Origin: Neofusicoccum parvum
Taxonomy: Eukaryota; Ascomycota; Dothideomycetes; Botryosphaeriales; Botryosphaeriaceae
Direction: 5' to 3'
NCBI GenBank assembly: GCA_020912385.1
Contig: CP087212.1
Coordinates: forward strand, 1,364,001-1,428,000
DNA: 64,000 nucleotides
Every line of letters starts with the position of its first letter. Position 1 is the first letter of the stretch. This document shows, piece after piece, positions 11,590 to 21,926 of the stretch. The notes under the pieces were generated by a model. The model did not search any database and was not told the origin of the DNA. It saw only the letters and a program-made list of their open reading frames with translations. Made by a program: the position numbers and the translations under genes.

Positions 11590-13257
11590 CTACTCCCTCC
11601 CCACAAGAACGCCCGTCTCGTACAGCCCGCTCACCAAGACGATGCCCTCGGCCACGTCCCTCGCCGCGCTCGAGCTGGCGCCGTAGCCGCGGCCGACGAA
11701 CAGCTCCTTCCAGCGGCCCTCGCCCGTGTCGGGGTCGAAGGCCAGCTCGCCGACCCAGCTGGGGCTGACGTCGTCGAACGAGGCGGCGCAGCGGAGGAGG
11801 GCGTCCTTGTCGGCCTCGCTCAGCAGCACGTCGACGCGCTTCTTGGACGCGGCGTCGGCCAGCTCCTCCTGCTCCGTCGGCGGCGGCGGCTGCATGCCCG
11901 CGGCGCGCTCGGCCTCGGCCTCGGCGGACGCGGCGCGGGCGGCGGCCTGGGCGGCGGCGGCCTCCTCGGCGGCGGCGCGCAGCCGCAGGCAGCGCGCGCG
12001 CCGCGACACCGTCTCGGTCAGGGCGCCGGGCCGCGGGTGCCCGGCGGCGAGGAGGCGGCCCGACGAGTCGACCGAGAGGTTGTCGAGCATGGCCGGCGCG
12101 CGGACGTCGGTCAGGTACGTCAGGGAGACGGCGCCGTCGGTGGCGTTGGTCGAGAGGCTGTAGAGCTTGACGCTGCGGCCGCCGGTGCTGGCGACGGCGA
12201 GGGTGGTGCTGTTGAGGAGGGCAATGCCGTTGGCGAACGGGATGGACGAGGCCACGGTCGTGACGATCGGGGCCGGGGCCGCCGGGGGAGGGGCGGCTTC
12301 GTCGGCGTCGTCGCCGAGGGAGGTGGGCTCGACGGGGTCGGCGGCCGGGGGCAGGACGACGTGCACGACGTTGCCGCCCGGCAGGAAGCCGTACGTCTCG
12401 ATCTTCTGGGCGACGAAGCGCTCGCGCACGCGGAAGAAGTGGTCGTTGGTTACAAGGAAGCTGGTGCCGTTGAGGGCGTGCACGCTGTTGGGCGTCCAGA
12501 GCGCCGGGTGCGCGACCGTCTGCCTGTGGGTTGCGGCGGCGCGGCCGAAGCCGTTCCAGGGCACGTAGTTGAAGAGCTCGACGGTGGGGCCCGAGGAGGC
12601 GTGGTTGACGACGAAGAGCGTCGAGGACTCGGCATGGTACTCGATGCCGAGCGGGTGGAAGTCGACGACGGCGCGGTCGCCGAAGTCCTCGAGGACGAGG
12701 GGCTGCGGGAAGCTATCGGGGTCGCTGTAGAACCATTGGAAGATGGCGCCGGGCGGGGCGGGGTCGATGAAGGTGCCCTGGTGGAGGGGAGCAGGGTGTC
12801 AGCTTGGAGAAGGCTCTCGCGGCGGGCAGTCTTGCGCCAATGCTGCAGATCGGGGTCTCCTGTGGCTGTCAAAAAACTCACCATCACGGTGTTCCAGGCA
12901 TCGCGCTGCGGATCGCAGCTCAGGATAGCCACGCCCTGCTCCTCCAGGATGATGACATCCTCGCAGTTCTTCAGGATGTCCTTGTACTTGACGTCCTGCT
13001 CCTTGAAGACCGACACGTTCTGCAGGGAGCTCACATCGGCCGTGACAAGCTGCAGCGTGCCCGCGCGCCAGGCCAGCTCGGGCCAGAGGAGGGCGATGCC
13101 GCCGCCGAGGGCCTGCTCACATTCCGCGTGTTAGCAACCCGGTATCTCCAATGCGTGCTGCGGTGGTGGCATGATCGGGGAGGGGCGTGTCGAGCTCGCG
13201 CTGATGCGGGAGAGCTTCGGTGCGACGTACCACGGCGGGGAGGATCTTGCCCAGCAT
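11590..13257 (-). CDS. Paraoxonase/arylesterase-like six-bladed propeller protein
   Basis: Read on the minus strand: exons 13257-13231, 13112-12882 and 12777-11590, giving 481 residues. Exon 1 codes only for MLGKILPAV, the start of a hydrophobic N-terminal segment (continuing ALGGGIALLW) that probably acts as signal anchor. Paraoxonase landmarks follow in order: DFHPLGIEYHAESSTLFVVN, NSVHALNGTSFLVTNDHFF, PFANGIALLN and DNLSVDSSGRLLAAGHP. These correspond to loops that bind the structural and catalytic calcium ions in PON1. The NS in the second motif replaces the ND of animal enzymes. Family members hydrolyse lactones and aryl esters. A stretch of about 45 residues rich in Ala and Glu (near plus-strand 11860-11990) interrupts the last blades and looks like a disordered insertion. 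GC content over this gene is unusually high. Confidence 0.82.
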
Positions 13258-13853
13258 GTTCTTCTTCGGTCTTCCTCGGAGGCCAATGGCAGGGATGCTG
13301 GGAGTGGGCGGAGAGCGGAGGGAAGTGAGGGCTCGCAGACGGCGGCGGCGGGGCAGCACATTGCCGACTTAAGTAGAAGAGCAAGGTGTGCTTTGGACGG
13401 GGATCTGCGCATGAGCACGAAGCTCCGCAGCTCCCGAGGCGTTTGCAGCAGAGGCGCCGGCGTGGGGAACGCGCGACCACGACCGGGGTGCAGAACTCTA
13501 ATGCTGCACAGCTGCCGGCTTGCGCGCCTGTTTACTCATCGCCGGTCCAGCGAAAGTCACCGAGTTGGAGGCGCCTTTGTCCGCGCTGGCATCGTGAGAA
13601 TTACTCCGGCTACGTCCGCAGCCCCGCTGGCTGGCTGAGCTTCTAGAACCCGGCGCTCGCTTCTACGCGGCGGAGCTCTGAGCTTTGCGGAGCCCTGAAA
13701 CTCGCCCGGGCTCCCCGCCGCCCTTCATCACCCACGCCCCACAGCCCTACCGGCCCTCAGCAATCTTGCCATTTCCTCCATCAATCGCTACTACTTAGTC
13801 CTTCAACACCCATTTCCTGCTTTTTTATGCGAAACGCCCCGTATCCCATACAT
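13258..13853. other. Promoter of the paraoxonase-like gene and 3' flank of CWC22
   Basis: Both neighbours are on the minus strand, so this 596-bp stretch carries the upstream region of one gene and the downstream region of the other. I see no gene and no strong motif. Confidence 0.5.
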
Positions 13854-16580
13854 TTACAAGTAATCACTGGCCCTCACCCGGCCCTTTCCTGCATCTCCTT
13901 TCCTCGCCGCGCTCTCACTCCTGCTCCTGCTCCTCGACACGCTGCCCGTCGGACTCCTTCGCCTTCCGCTAGCCTTCGCCCGGGGTGGCGGCGAAGCCTC
14001 CGGTGAGCTGGTGTTCCGCCTGCGCGCGTATTTGTCACTCCTCCCTCCACGCGCGCTCTTGTCGTCACGGCCTACCGGAGACCTACGCCTAGGCGGCGGC
14101 GAACGGCTCACACTACGCGAAGGCGATGGGCTGTACTGCCGACTTTTGCCGCGCGCCGAAGAGTCTCGCGCAGGCGGGGTGTAGCTGTAGCTGCGGGCCC
14201 TGCGCCGGGGCGGGCTGCGAGAACGAGATGCAGACGGACTGCGGCCCTTGCGGCTCGCCCGCGGTGCCGGTTCAGGGGACCGCGACGGCGAGTCTCTGGC
14301 CCGCCCGTTCCTCTTCACAGACGGCGAGCGAGACATCGACGAAGTAGCTCGTCTGCGGCGAGGAGGTGGTGAGCGTGAAATTGAGTCGCTGTACGAGCGG
14401 TCCCTGCGACGACGAGCCGGCGTACGCGATCTGCTCCGCGAGACCGACTCCGAGTAGCTCCTATCGCGCCGGCGACGCGGTGGAGGGGTGTAAGAATATG
14501 ACCGGGACCGGCTCCTGCCACGGGGGCTTCTTGACCTTGATTCTGAGTAGCTGTCCCTGCGTCTCCGTGATTTCGAGGGCGACCGTGACCGCGAATTGGA
14601 TCTTGACCGCGAGCTGTAGCTCGAGTAGCTGGAGTACGAAGAGACACTCTCCGAGTCGCTCGCCGGTTCTGGCAGAGCAGGAGGTGGTGCTGGCTTGGGC
14701 ATGTTCTTGAGGAACTCGCGCATGTCCTCCGTGAGCACTCCCATGCCAATAGCCGTAAAGAAGTTGATGGCGAATCTGGTGTTCCGGCTGTCGTCCTTGG
14801 GGAAGATTCCATCGAAGCTCGGCTGCAGAATGTCCTCTCTCATACGCTCTGCAAGCTTCTTCATGCTCATGGCCTGAGCCAGGTCCTCGAAAAGAATCTT
14901 AATGAAGATACGGCTGGATGAACTCGTATCATTCTCGTTCAGGCGAACCGCCGAGAAGACGTGCCAGCCAATGGCGTCGCTGGACAGAAGGTGTCCAAAG
15001 AACTGCGCAATGATACGCAGGCGGTTTGTCTCGTAGCGGTGAATCGTGCCGTAGTACTTCATGAAAGACTCCTCAAACAGGTCTCTCCAAAGCCTGTTGA
15101 GCTTGCCAAACCGCTCGCCAATGAGGCCGTAGAATTTGTCGTATGTGCGCTCCTGGGATGCACACTCGATGATCATCGAAGGTAGTTCGCTTTCGTAGCC
15201 AGCCGGGAGGTTGATTTTCATCAGCTTGTGGCAACATTCTTCGAAGCCGCCGCTCGACTTAATGGTGAGGTAGATGGTCCGGCGAAGGTTAACAAGGTCC
15301 GTATTAGTTTGGTCTTTGATTTCGAGCTCGCGATCCTGCTTCTCCTCTTCGTCTTCAGAGCTGTCATCGGACTCATATTCGTCGCCGTCATCATCACTTC
15401 CCTCAGCCTCGCCCAGAATCTCCGCCTTCAGCTGCTTGTAAGCATCCTCATGCTCTTGCCATTCGGCATCTACGAAAACGTTAATCCGAATTTCGGTCAC
15501 GCTGGTTGCAGAGCACTTACCGAATTTGAAGATGTTGAGACCATCCTGCACCTCAAGCTCATCATCGAGTCCAATTTTGTGGGTGATTTGATCCTCCTCT
15601 TCCACCAAATCCAGCTCTTCCCGAACGGCAGGGTTATCCTTATACTTATCTTTCCGAACTTGGAAGAGCACCTCAACCATATATTGTGTCCGCTTGTCGA
15701 TATCGGCTTCGTGCAGAATATTCCTAAACTGGTCGAAGACAGCCAGCGCGATTGGTTGCGACATTTCCTCCAAATGCTGGCCAACCTCCCTGGTCAAACC
15801 CACCGCAATCTCAACGCTGTCATCCGTCGGCTTGTGGAGCAGGAGAAGTAGGATTTGGGCAGCGAGCATCTCGTGGACGACCTGCTGGTTGACCAGGTGG
15901 GCAAGGAACGTCGTAGAAGACAAGCAAACCGCCTTGTCATTACGCTTGAACGCCTTCCGGAACTGTATCACTAGCCTGGTGACAAGCAGCTCGCCGACCT
16001 GGGGGAGCTTCGTGTTGACAATAGCCGCCATAGCCGCGTAGATCGGAGTGAAAGGCAACGAAGCCGCCTGGGCCTTCATGATGCTCCGGCAAAACAAGCC
16101 GCGTCCACGAATCAAGTTTTCATTGAACAACTCAGGGACAATGAACTTAATGTTGGAGACGTTGACCTTGTTGATCAAACCGTTGATCGACTTCTTCAGT
16201 GCCTCCCACGCCATGCGCTGGTATTCCTTGCTACTTTTATCCGTGATCTGGGCCTGGAGCGCGCGCAACCTCGCGGGCGGGATGTAGGTGCCTCCGGAGC
16301 GCATGTTGAGCAACTTCTCGTACTCAGCCTTCGCGGCGGCCTGCTTCTGCTCCTCCGTCACGGGCTTCGGCGGTTCTTGCCTGGCACGGAACTCCAAGTC
16401 GCGCTGACGGTCGTGGTCGCGTGTCCGGTCGTCATCGCGTCGGTCGGGGGAGATGGTGCGCGATCTGCCGCGAGGAGGAGAGCGGTACCGCCTAGGAGAG
16501 GGCGAGCGTGAAGGCGGCGAGCGTTTCCGCGAGCGCTCGGGCTCGGGCGACGGGATGCGGACGGCGGACTCGATCTCCAT
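13854..16580 (-). CDS. CWC22: Pre-mRNA-splicing factor CWC22
   Basis: Minus strand, exons 16580-15521 and 15469-13854, 891 residues after splicing. CWC22 is a spliceosome component needed for catalytic activation and, in animals, for loading eIF4A3 of the exon junction complex. The N-terminal 65 residues are Arg/Ser/Pro-rich. A MIF4G domain follows (about 105-320, starting GGTYIPPARLRALQAQ and including NLIRGRGLFCRSIMKAQ), then an acidic linker and an MA3 domain (about 425-550, with YDKFYGLIGERFGKLNRLW). The C-terminal quarter is a long RS domain. The intron 15470-15520 is 51 bp, a multiple of three, without a stop; unspliced RNA would add 17 residues. Splicing is chosen because it restores FDAEWQEHEDAYKQLK, the expected family sequence. 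The gene lies downstream of TFIIIA on the same strand. Confidence 0.93.
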   Translation of the reverse strand: MEIESAVRIPSPEPERSRKRSPPSRSPSPRRYRSPPRGRSRTISPDRRDDDRTRDHDRQRDLEFRARQEPPKPVTEEQKQAAAKAEYEKLLNMRSGGTYIPPARLRALQAQITDKSSKEYQRMAWEALKKSINGLINKVNVSNIKFIVPELFNENLIRGRGLFCRSIMKAQAASLPFTPIYAAMAAIVNTKLPQVGELLVTRLVIQFRKAFKRNDKAVCLSSTTFLAHLVNQQVVHEMLAAQILLLLLHKPTDDSVEIAVGLTREVGQHLEEMSQPIALAVFDQFRNILHEADIDKRTQYMVEVLFQVRKDKYKDNPAVREELDLVEEEDQITHKIGLDDELEVQDGLNIFKFGKCSATSVTEIRINVFVDAEWQEHEDAYKQLKAEILGEAEGSDDDGDEYESDDSSEDEEEKQDRELEIKDQTNTDLVNLRRTIYLTIKSSGGFEECCHKLMKINLPAGYESELPSMIIECASQERTYDKFYGLIGERFGKLNRLWRDLFEESFMKYYGTIHRYETNRLRIIAQFFGHLLSSDAIGWHVFSAVRLNENDTSSSSRIFIKILFEDLAQAMSMKKLAERMREDILQPSFDGIFPKDDSRNTRFAINFFTAIGMGVLTEDMREFLKNMPKPAPPPALPEPASDSESVSSYSSYSSYSSRSRSNSRSRSPSKSRRRRDSYSESRSRSPRGRSRSRSYSYTPPPRRRRDRSYSESVSRSRSRTPARRRRDRSYSDSISRSPPPRRRRATSSMSRSPSVKRNGRARDSPSRSPEPAPRASRKGRSPSASRSRSPPRRRARSYSYTPPARDSSARGKSRQYSPSPSRSVSRSPPPRRRSPVGRDDKSARGGRSDKYARRRNTSSPEASPPPRAKASGRRRSPTGSVSRSRSRSESAARKGDAGKGRVRASDYL

Positions 16581-17346
16581 ATTGGCGCGACTGTCGATGG
16601 AGTGACGCGGTAGCCTTCAGTGAGCTCTTCGCGGCGGGGATTAGGTAGAGCGACAACCACTGAGGCACAGCTGAATAGATCACAGCAAGCGCACAGCGGA
16701 TGGCGGCCGAGTCCGCAAGGGGGGAGTCGAAGCAGCGGGAGTTGTGGTAGTTGGACGGCGACTGCAGCTGCTGTTTGGCGGCGGCGAAGGCTGGCAAAAG
16801 TCGCAGCACGGCAGGAGCCCGGCAAAACGATCCCCCGCCGCAAGCTCCAGCCACGCGGCCCGTGCGTGCAGCGTCATTGCCAGCTTATACTCCAACTACA
16901 AACACTCCACTCACACTGCAGCAAGAAGTTGAAATGGAGACTTTACTTTGATCATAACGCCGTGGCTACTTAAGATGCGAGATGAATGTAAAATAAACCC
17001 CGTTCATCTATTACCAGTGATTATAGAAGCCAAAGAAGCCCTCATTCCTGTAAACACGCCTTCTCACCTTACGTTATTCCATGTCCATTAATCTCCGCAA
17101 ATCCAGAATTTCCAGCAACAGCACTCATGGTATCCGTGGAGGGTATCTTATACAACCAAACACTATCATCCTTTCCATTTTTCCCACTCTCGTGCTGAGT
17201 TCACCGAGATATCCATCCCTTTGCATGCCCCCTTTCTTTTATCCCATTTTCTCCGAAATTTTTTGCGATCCGAAAGAGCAACGTTTTTCCCGTCTGACAA
17301 TTACAAGCATCCTCTTCTTCTTGCGCCGCGAATTTCGCATCCACAG
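16581..17346. other. CWC22 promoter and TFIIIA 3' flank
   Basis: This interval lies between two minus-strand genes. The half near CWC22 is GC-rich; the half near TFIIIA (16,970-17,340) is T-rich, as expected for a 3' untranslated region on the opposite strand. I see no gene. Confidence 0.5.
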
Positions 17347-19061
17347 CTACTGGTTCTGGTCTTGGAGATAGTTCCAAACGGCGTTATACACCTGAGGTTC
17401 GGAAGCTCCTCCAAGAGCCGTGCTGTGGATATCGACCGGCGGACCGGCATTCTGAATACCAGCCCTGCGGTCCAGCTCTTGCTGTGCTTGCCAATCCTCT
17501 TCATCCCACTCGTTCATGTATCCGCCACCAATTGGATCTTCTATCATCTCATCCAGACCACCAATCCAGAAATTGCCTCCGTCGTTGGCGGCACGTTCTT
17601 TTATCGCTTCGATAGCCTCGGTACCCGACATGGCGTGGAAAGCCTCCAGATGAACCTGAAGGTCGTACTCGCGGTAGAAACGATGCTCGCACTCGGACTC
17701 GAATACACAAGTAATCTGGCGGCCGGTTGCATTTTCGTAGTCGAAACCCGTGAGACGGGTGGCCATCGGAACCTTGGCTTCGCGCGAGCGGGACTTCTTG
17801 GGAGCCGGCGCATTCGGGTCTTTTCCTTCCTTGAGAAGCTTCTCTTGCAACTTCATCTTGCGGTTACTTCCCAAGCCGAGATGCTGGGTCTGAACATGCT
17901 CCTCCAAGTTTCCTTTCGACGAGAAACCTCGACCACAGCCTCCTGCACAGTCCCATGCCCTGATGTAGTCTTTCTTGCTACTGCTAAGGTCCGTTTCACC
18001 ACATATCCACTTGTCAGCCTTCTCATGAGCATGCCTGATGTGCGCATTAAGATTTCCCTGCTTAGTGAAGCTCGAGCTACATTCAGGATACGGACAGGGA
18101 AACTTCTTCTTGCGGTCCTCGAGAGTTAGGCCGCTGTGGGCGAGTTCGACATGGGCTTGAAGTTGCTTATGGGAGGAAACACGGAGGTGGCAGTAATCGC
18201 AGGTAGGAGGATGGACATCCTTGATGTGTACTTGCAATTGTGCGTAGGTCGTAAAGCCTGGCGCGCTTTCGAAAGGCGCATTGGGATCGGTTGCGCACTG
18301 AGTGCAATAGTGCTTGATGCCACCATGAACGCGCCCTTCGTGAGCTTTCAGACTAGAGGGTGAGTCGTATGCCTGGTCACATGGTTTGCCGGTGTCCGGG
18401 TCGATATGCGGGCACTCATACTTCTTCTGGCCTAGATGTGCTGAGCGAACGTGCTTCATCAACGTCGCGTGCTTGCGGAACACCTCGCGACAAGGAGGGA
18501 AGTCGGTGCAATGGAACTTGCTCTCATGAGCTTCGATGTGCCTTCTCAACCTCGTTGCATTCCCAAACTTCTTGTCGCATCCTGGCCAAGTGCATTCGTG
18601 CTCTCGGATATTCTCGTGCTCGTCCTTGACGTGGCGGTTGAGGTGAGTCTGACGGATGAATGTCTTTGCGCAACCGCCATACGTGCAGGCAAATGGGCGT
18701 TCGTTTTTGTGGGAGCGAAGGTGCTCTTCTAGGCGACACGGGCGGTTAAACGTCCTTGCACAACCCTCGACGGTGCAGTGGTATGTTGGGCGGTGCGGTT
18801 GTGTTTTGGCCTTGGTTGGCAGAGGAGAGGGCGGAGTATTAGCGGTTTCGGCATCGTCGGCAGCGGAGGTCTTGTCGCTGGGAGCGGGCGAGCCACTCGA
18901 GGCTGCGTCGGACTCCTGGGGTGTGGGTTCTGCTGATTATGAGTGACGTCTCCGCGACGCGCCGATGAGATTGATTTACCTTGACGAATTTTCTTGCTCA
19001 ACGGTTCGGCTAACTCTGCGGGCGAAGCCGCCCTCTTGCGCAATGTCAAAGCTTCCGCCAT
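17347..19061 (-). CDS. PZF1: Transcription factor IIIA (C2H2 zinc-finger, 5S rRNA gene factor)
   Basis: Minus strand, exons 19061-18980 and 18929-17347, 554 residues. TFIIIA binds the internal control region of 5S rRNA genes and recruits TFIIIC for RNA polymerase III. At least nine C2H2-type fingers are visible, beginning YHCTVEGCARTFNRPCRLEE, then FACTYGGCAKTFIRQTHLNR and HECTWPGCDKKFGNATRLRR; later fingers have irregular spacing (YECPHIDPDTGKPC, PTCDYCHLRVSSHKQLQAH), as in fungal TFIIIA. A Lys/Arg-rich linker (KKSRSREAK) precedes a final isolated finger and an acidic tail. The 50-bp intron removes a segment after KKIRQ and restores frame into a Pro/Ser-rich leader. It is divergently arranged with RPB6, 275 bp away. 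Confidence 0.88.
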
Positions 19062-19336
19062 GGCAGCTGCAGTGGCTACACACGCAGAATCGAGGCGGAG
19101 GAGAGGAAGGAAGCCGTCGCGGAGGCGAGCCGTGTGCTTGGAAAAATCGGGCGGTAAGCAGCGGCAGTTCGAGAAATCTTGGCGCGCTAGTGAATTCTCG
19201 ACGCGGCTCCCGTCAAGGCGCGCTTTCTCTTTCACCTGCGCCGCGCCCGACGACCGTGTGCTCCACCTACCACCTCTACAGCCTTCGTGCTTCGTCGCTC
19301 TCTTTACCGGCTAGTCTTCTGCTCCTACCGCGCACA
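19062..19336. promoter_or_regulatory. 275-bp bidirectional promoter between TFIIIA and RPB6
   Basis: The two start codons face away from each other (19061 minus and 19337 plus), so both promoters and 5' leaders must fit here. There is no TATA box. GGCGCGC occurs twice, at 19181-19187 and 19217-19223, and CT-rich tracts precede the RPB6 start. Shared regulation is inferred from the geometry. Confidence 0.75.
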
Positions 19337-20091
19337 ATGTCTGACTACGGTGGCGGTGACGATGATGGCGGCCTCGACAAGTACGTATGACTTGATTCCC
19401 GTCTTGCTTCACTGCGCTCTGTGCTCGCCACAAATAGCCTGTATAGCTGCTCGTTGTTTTCGTTCTTCAAATCACGTCTCCGCTAGACTGTCATTTTACG
19501 CAATACAAAGCTAACGCTCTTCACCTTTTCAGTGTCCAGGAGGAGGTCTACGAAGACTTTGACGAGCCCGAAGAGCCCGGCGCATACTATGACGATGAAG
19601 AGGACCTTGCCGGTGGCCAAGAAGATCCCGACCAACACAGACGCGATGGCGAGAACGTGGTTGTTTCTGGAGACGTCAGCGCTGCTGCTGCAGCAAAGAT
19701 CAACTCGGTGCAGGAGCAGAGCAAGAAGAAGGTTCCCGATGACCAGCGCACCACGACGCCCTACATGACAAAGTACGAGAGGGCTAGAGTGCTGGGAACC
19801 CGGGCTCTGCAGATCAGGTACGCTACAAAAGAAAATTGGTGAGGTTTGCGTGGCACGGAAGGGCTGATAAGGGTTTAGCATGAATGCGCCGGTCCTTGTC
19901 GACCTGGAGGGCGAGACGGACCCGCTGCAGATCGCCCTCAAGGAGCTTCGGGAGAAGAAGATTCCCCTCGTTGTGCGGAGATACCTCCCTGATGGATTGT
20001 AAGTTCTGGCACGCGTTGGAGATGGCAGGTGATGCAGGCTAATGATTCGTGACGCAGCTACGAGGATTGGACGTGCGAGGAGCTCCTGTAG
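19337..20091 (+). CDS. RPB6: RNA polymerases I, II and III subunit RPABC2 (Rpb6)
   Basis: Exons are 19337-19380, 19533-19817, 19879-19998 and 20058-20091, giving 160 residues. Rpb6 is a shared subunit of all three nuclear RNA polymerases and stabilises the clamp and the largest subunit. The acidic, disordered N-terminus ([12 protein letters not shown], then [14 protein letters not shown]) is typical. The conserved core reads [20 protein letters not shown], then [19 protein letters not shown] and [18 protein letters not shown], ending EDWTCEELL. All three introns have GTACGT/GTACGC/GTAAGT-type donors and keep frame. Transcribed away from TFIIIA; the S-formylglutathione hydrolase gene follows on the same strand. 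Confidence 0.96.
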
Positions 20092-20505
20092 TTGCCGATA
20101 GCAACCGGAATGAGCATTTGGCGCGGAGTTTTTCGGGCGGCATTGTATGAATTTTGGTAAGGCGATGGGAGTTCTCTGGGGTCCACAAGGCATCGCAAGC
20201 AGCAGCGGGTCGATGCTGAGTAATAGCTAGACAAAAATTCCATGAATTGGCTGCAAATGGCATTTTTCTCCACGACTCGGAATATGTTGCTGTTCACGGT
20301 AGTGCGGAGAAGTGGGCTGGGCGCCGACAGACGTCACGAATCGGCGGCGCGACCCCTCCTCGAGCTCGAGGGTTGACCCCACCACCGTAGCTCCGACTGG
20401 GCCGCCTTCAAAACACCACGCGCGCGCCCGTCGTCGCCGTTTTCCTCCATTGATACCCTCTCACCCTTCCTCCCTCCACCTTGACCTCGCCCAAAAACAC
20501 ACGCA
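20092..20505. other. RPB6 3' flank and FGH promoter
   Basis: A 414-bp gap between two plus-strand genes. It contains ACGTCACG near 20331, a CRE-like site, and CT-rich sequence just before the FGH start. I see no gene. Confidence 0.5.
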
Positions 20506-21609
20506 ATGGCCTTCACGACGACTGCGACCATCGCCTCGTTTGGCGGCAAGCTTCTGAAGCTGACGCACGAGGCCAAGTCGACCAACTGCAAGATGGCGCT
20601 GAACCTGTACCTGCCGCCGCAGGCTTTCTCCGCGCAGAAGATGACGCAGAAGGTGCCCGTGCTGTTCTACCTGTCGGGCCTGACGTGCACCGGCGACAAC
20701 TGCTCTGAGAAGGGCTTCTTCCAGCACAAGGCCAGCGAGAAGGGCATTGCCGTCGTCTACCCGGACACCAGCCCTCGTAAGAACCCCGCATTCCTCTCGG
20801 CACTTGCCCGTCGGGTGTTTTCGCAACTCAATGACGCGAGACAATGGCTAACCGGTGCTTACGCAACCACTTGCAGGCGGCCTGAACATCCAGGGCGAGG
20901 ACGACGCCTACGACTTTGGATCTGGCGCCGGCTTCTACGTCGATGCCACCAAGGAGCCCTACAACAAGGGCTACAACATGTACACCTACGTTACGGAGGA
21001 GCTCCCCAAGACTTTGTTTGAGAACTTCGAGGTGTTGGACAGCAGCAGGGTCAGCATTACTGGCCACAGCATGGGTGGGCACGGTGCTTTGACGCTGGTA
21101 CGTGATGCTTGGCATAGCTTTGTGCGCGGCTTGAACTCGTCGACTAACAGTCCTGCTCTAGTTCCTGAAGAACCCCGGCAAGTACAAGTCCGTCTCTGCC
21201 TTCGCGCCGATCGCGAACCCAATCAACTGCCCGTGGGGACAGAAGGCTTTCAAGGGCTACTTTGGTGAGGAAAACCAGAGCAAGTGGAAGGAGCATGATG
21301 CGTCGGAGCTTTTGAAGCAGTGGAAGGGCCCGTTGGAAATTCTGATCGACGTGGTAAGTATCTTCCAGTCTGAACATCATCACTTGGTAAGCAGGTATCT
21401 AACCACATTACTCTACTCAGGGCACCGGCGACAACTTCTACAAGCAGAAGCAGCTGCTGCCGGAGAACTTCATCGCCGCGGCCAAGGAGTCCGGTAACGA
21501 CAAGGGCATCAACCTGCGCATGCAGCCCGACTACGACCACAGCTATTACTTCATGGCCACCTTTGCGGATGAGCACGTGGAGTGGGCTGCCAAGCACCTT
21601 TTCGCGTAG
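20506..21609 (+). CDS. ESD: S-formylglutathione hydrolase (esterase D family)
   Basis: Exons are 20506-20776, 20877-21097, 21162-21353 and 21421-21609, giving 290 residues, the usual length. The enzyme hydrolyses S-formylglutathione to formate and glutathione, the last step of glutathione-dependent formaldehyde detoxification in the cytosol. Family hallmarks are [20 protein letters not shown], a nucleophile elbow GHSMGGHGA with Ser at about 155, [17 protein letters not shown], an Asp near [17 protein letters not shown] and the catalytic His in DYDHSYYFM. The start [20 protein letters not shown] aligns with known N-termini. The first intron is 100 bp, longer than most here. It is convergent with the SGNH esterase gene, 317 bp away. 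Confidence 0.95.
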
Positions 21610-21926
21610 TACGTCTGCCAGTCCGTTAATGTGGGTGGAGATGTAGCTCACGACTACAGAAGCGGTGTGAGCAAACAAAAACTGTGATATTTTCGACCCA
21701 TAGATGTTCAAACGAATCCAAATGTTTTTAACGATCACAACAAACGCCCCCTCTCGTGCACCAAGAACTCATGATGACAACTTAATGAATCTCTCTTGTA
21801 CAGGCACACTCTTCACTTAATTATCGCCTAGCGGGAGGGTCGTGCCTTACCACTACTAATGTGTTCACGATAGTACAATTGATAGCTTAAAAAGTACATT
21901 GCTTACAAGCTCTCTGCAGTCCTCTC
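21610..21926. other. Shared 3' region of two convergent genes
   Basis: A 317-bp AT-rich gap between the stop codons of FGH (plus) and the SGNH esterase (minus). It presumably holds both polyadenylation regions. I see nothing else. Confidence 0.5.

Noticed and set aside
12037..13134. Long plus-strand open frame opposite the paraoxonase-like gene
   Set aside because: It covers the introns and exons of a gene with clear PON motifs on the other strand; the peptide is low-complexity.
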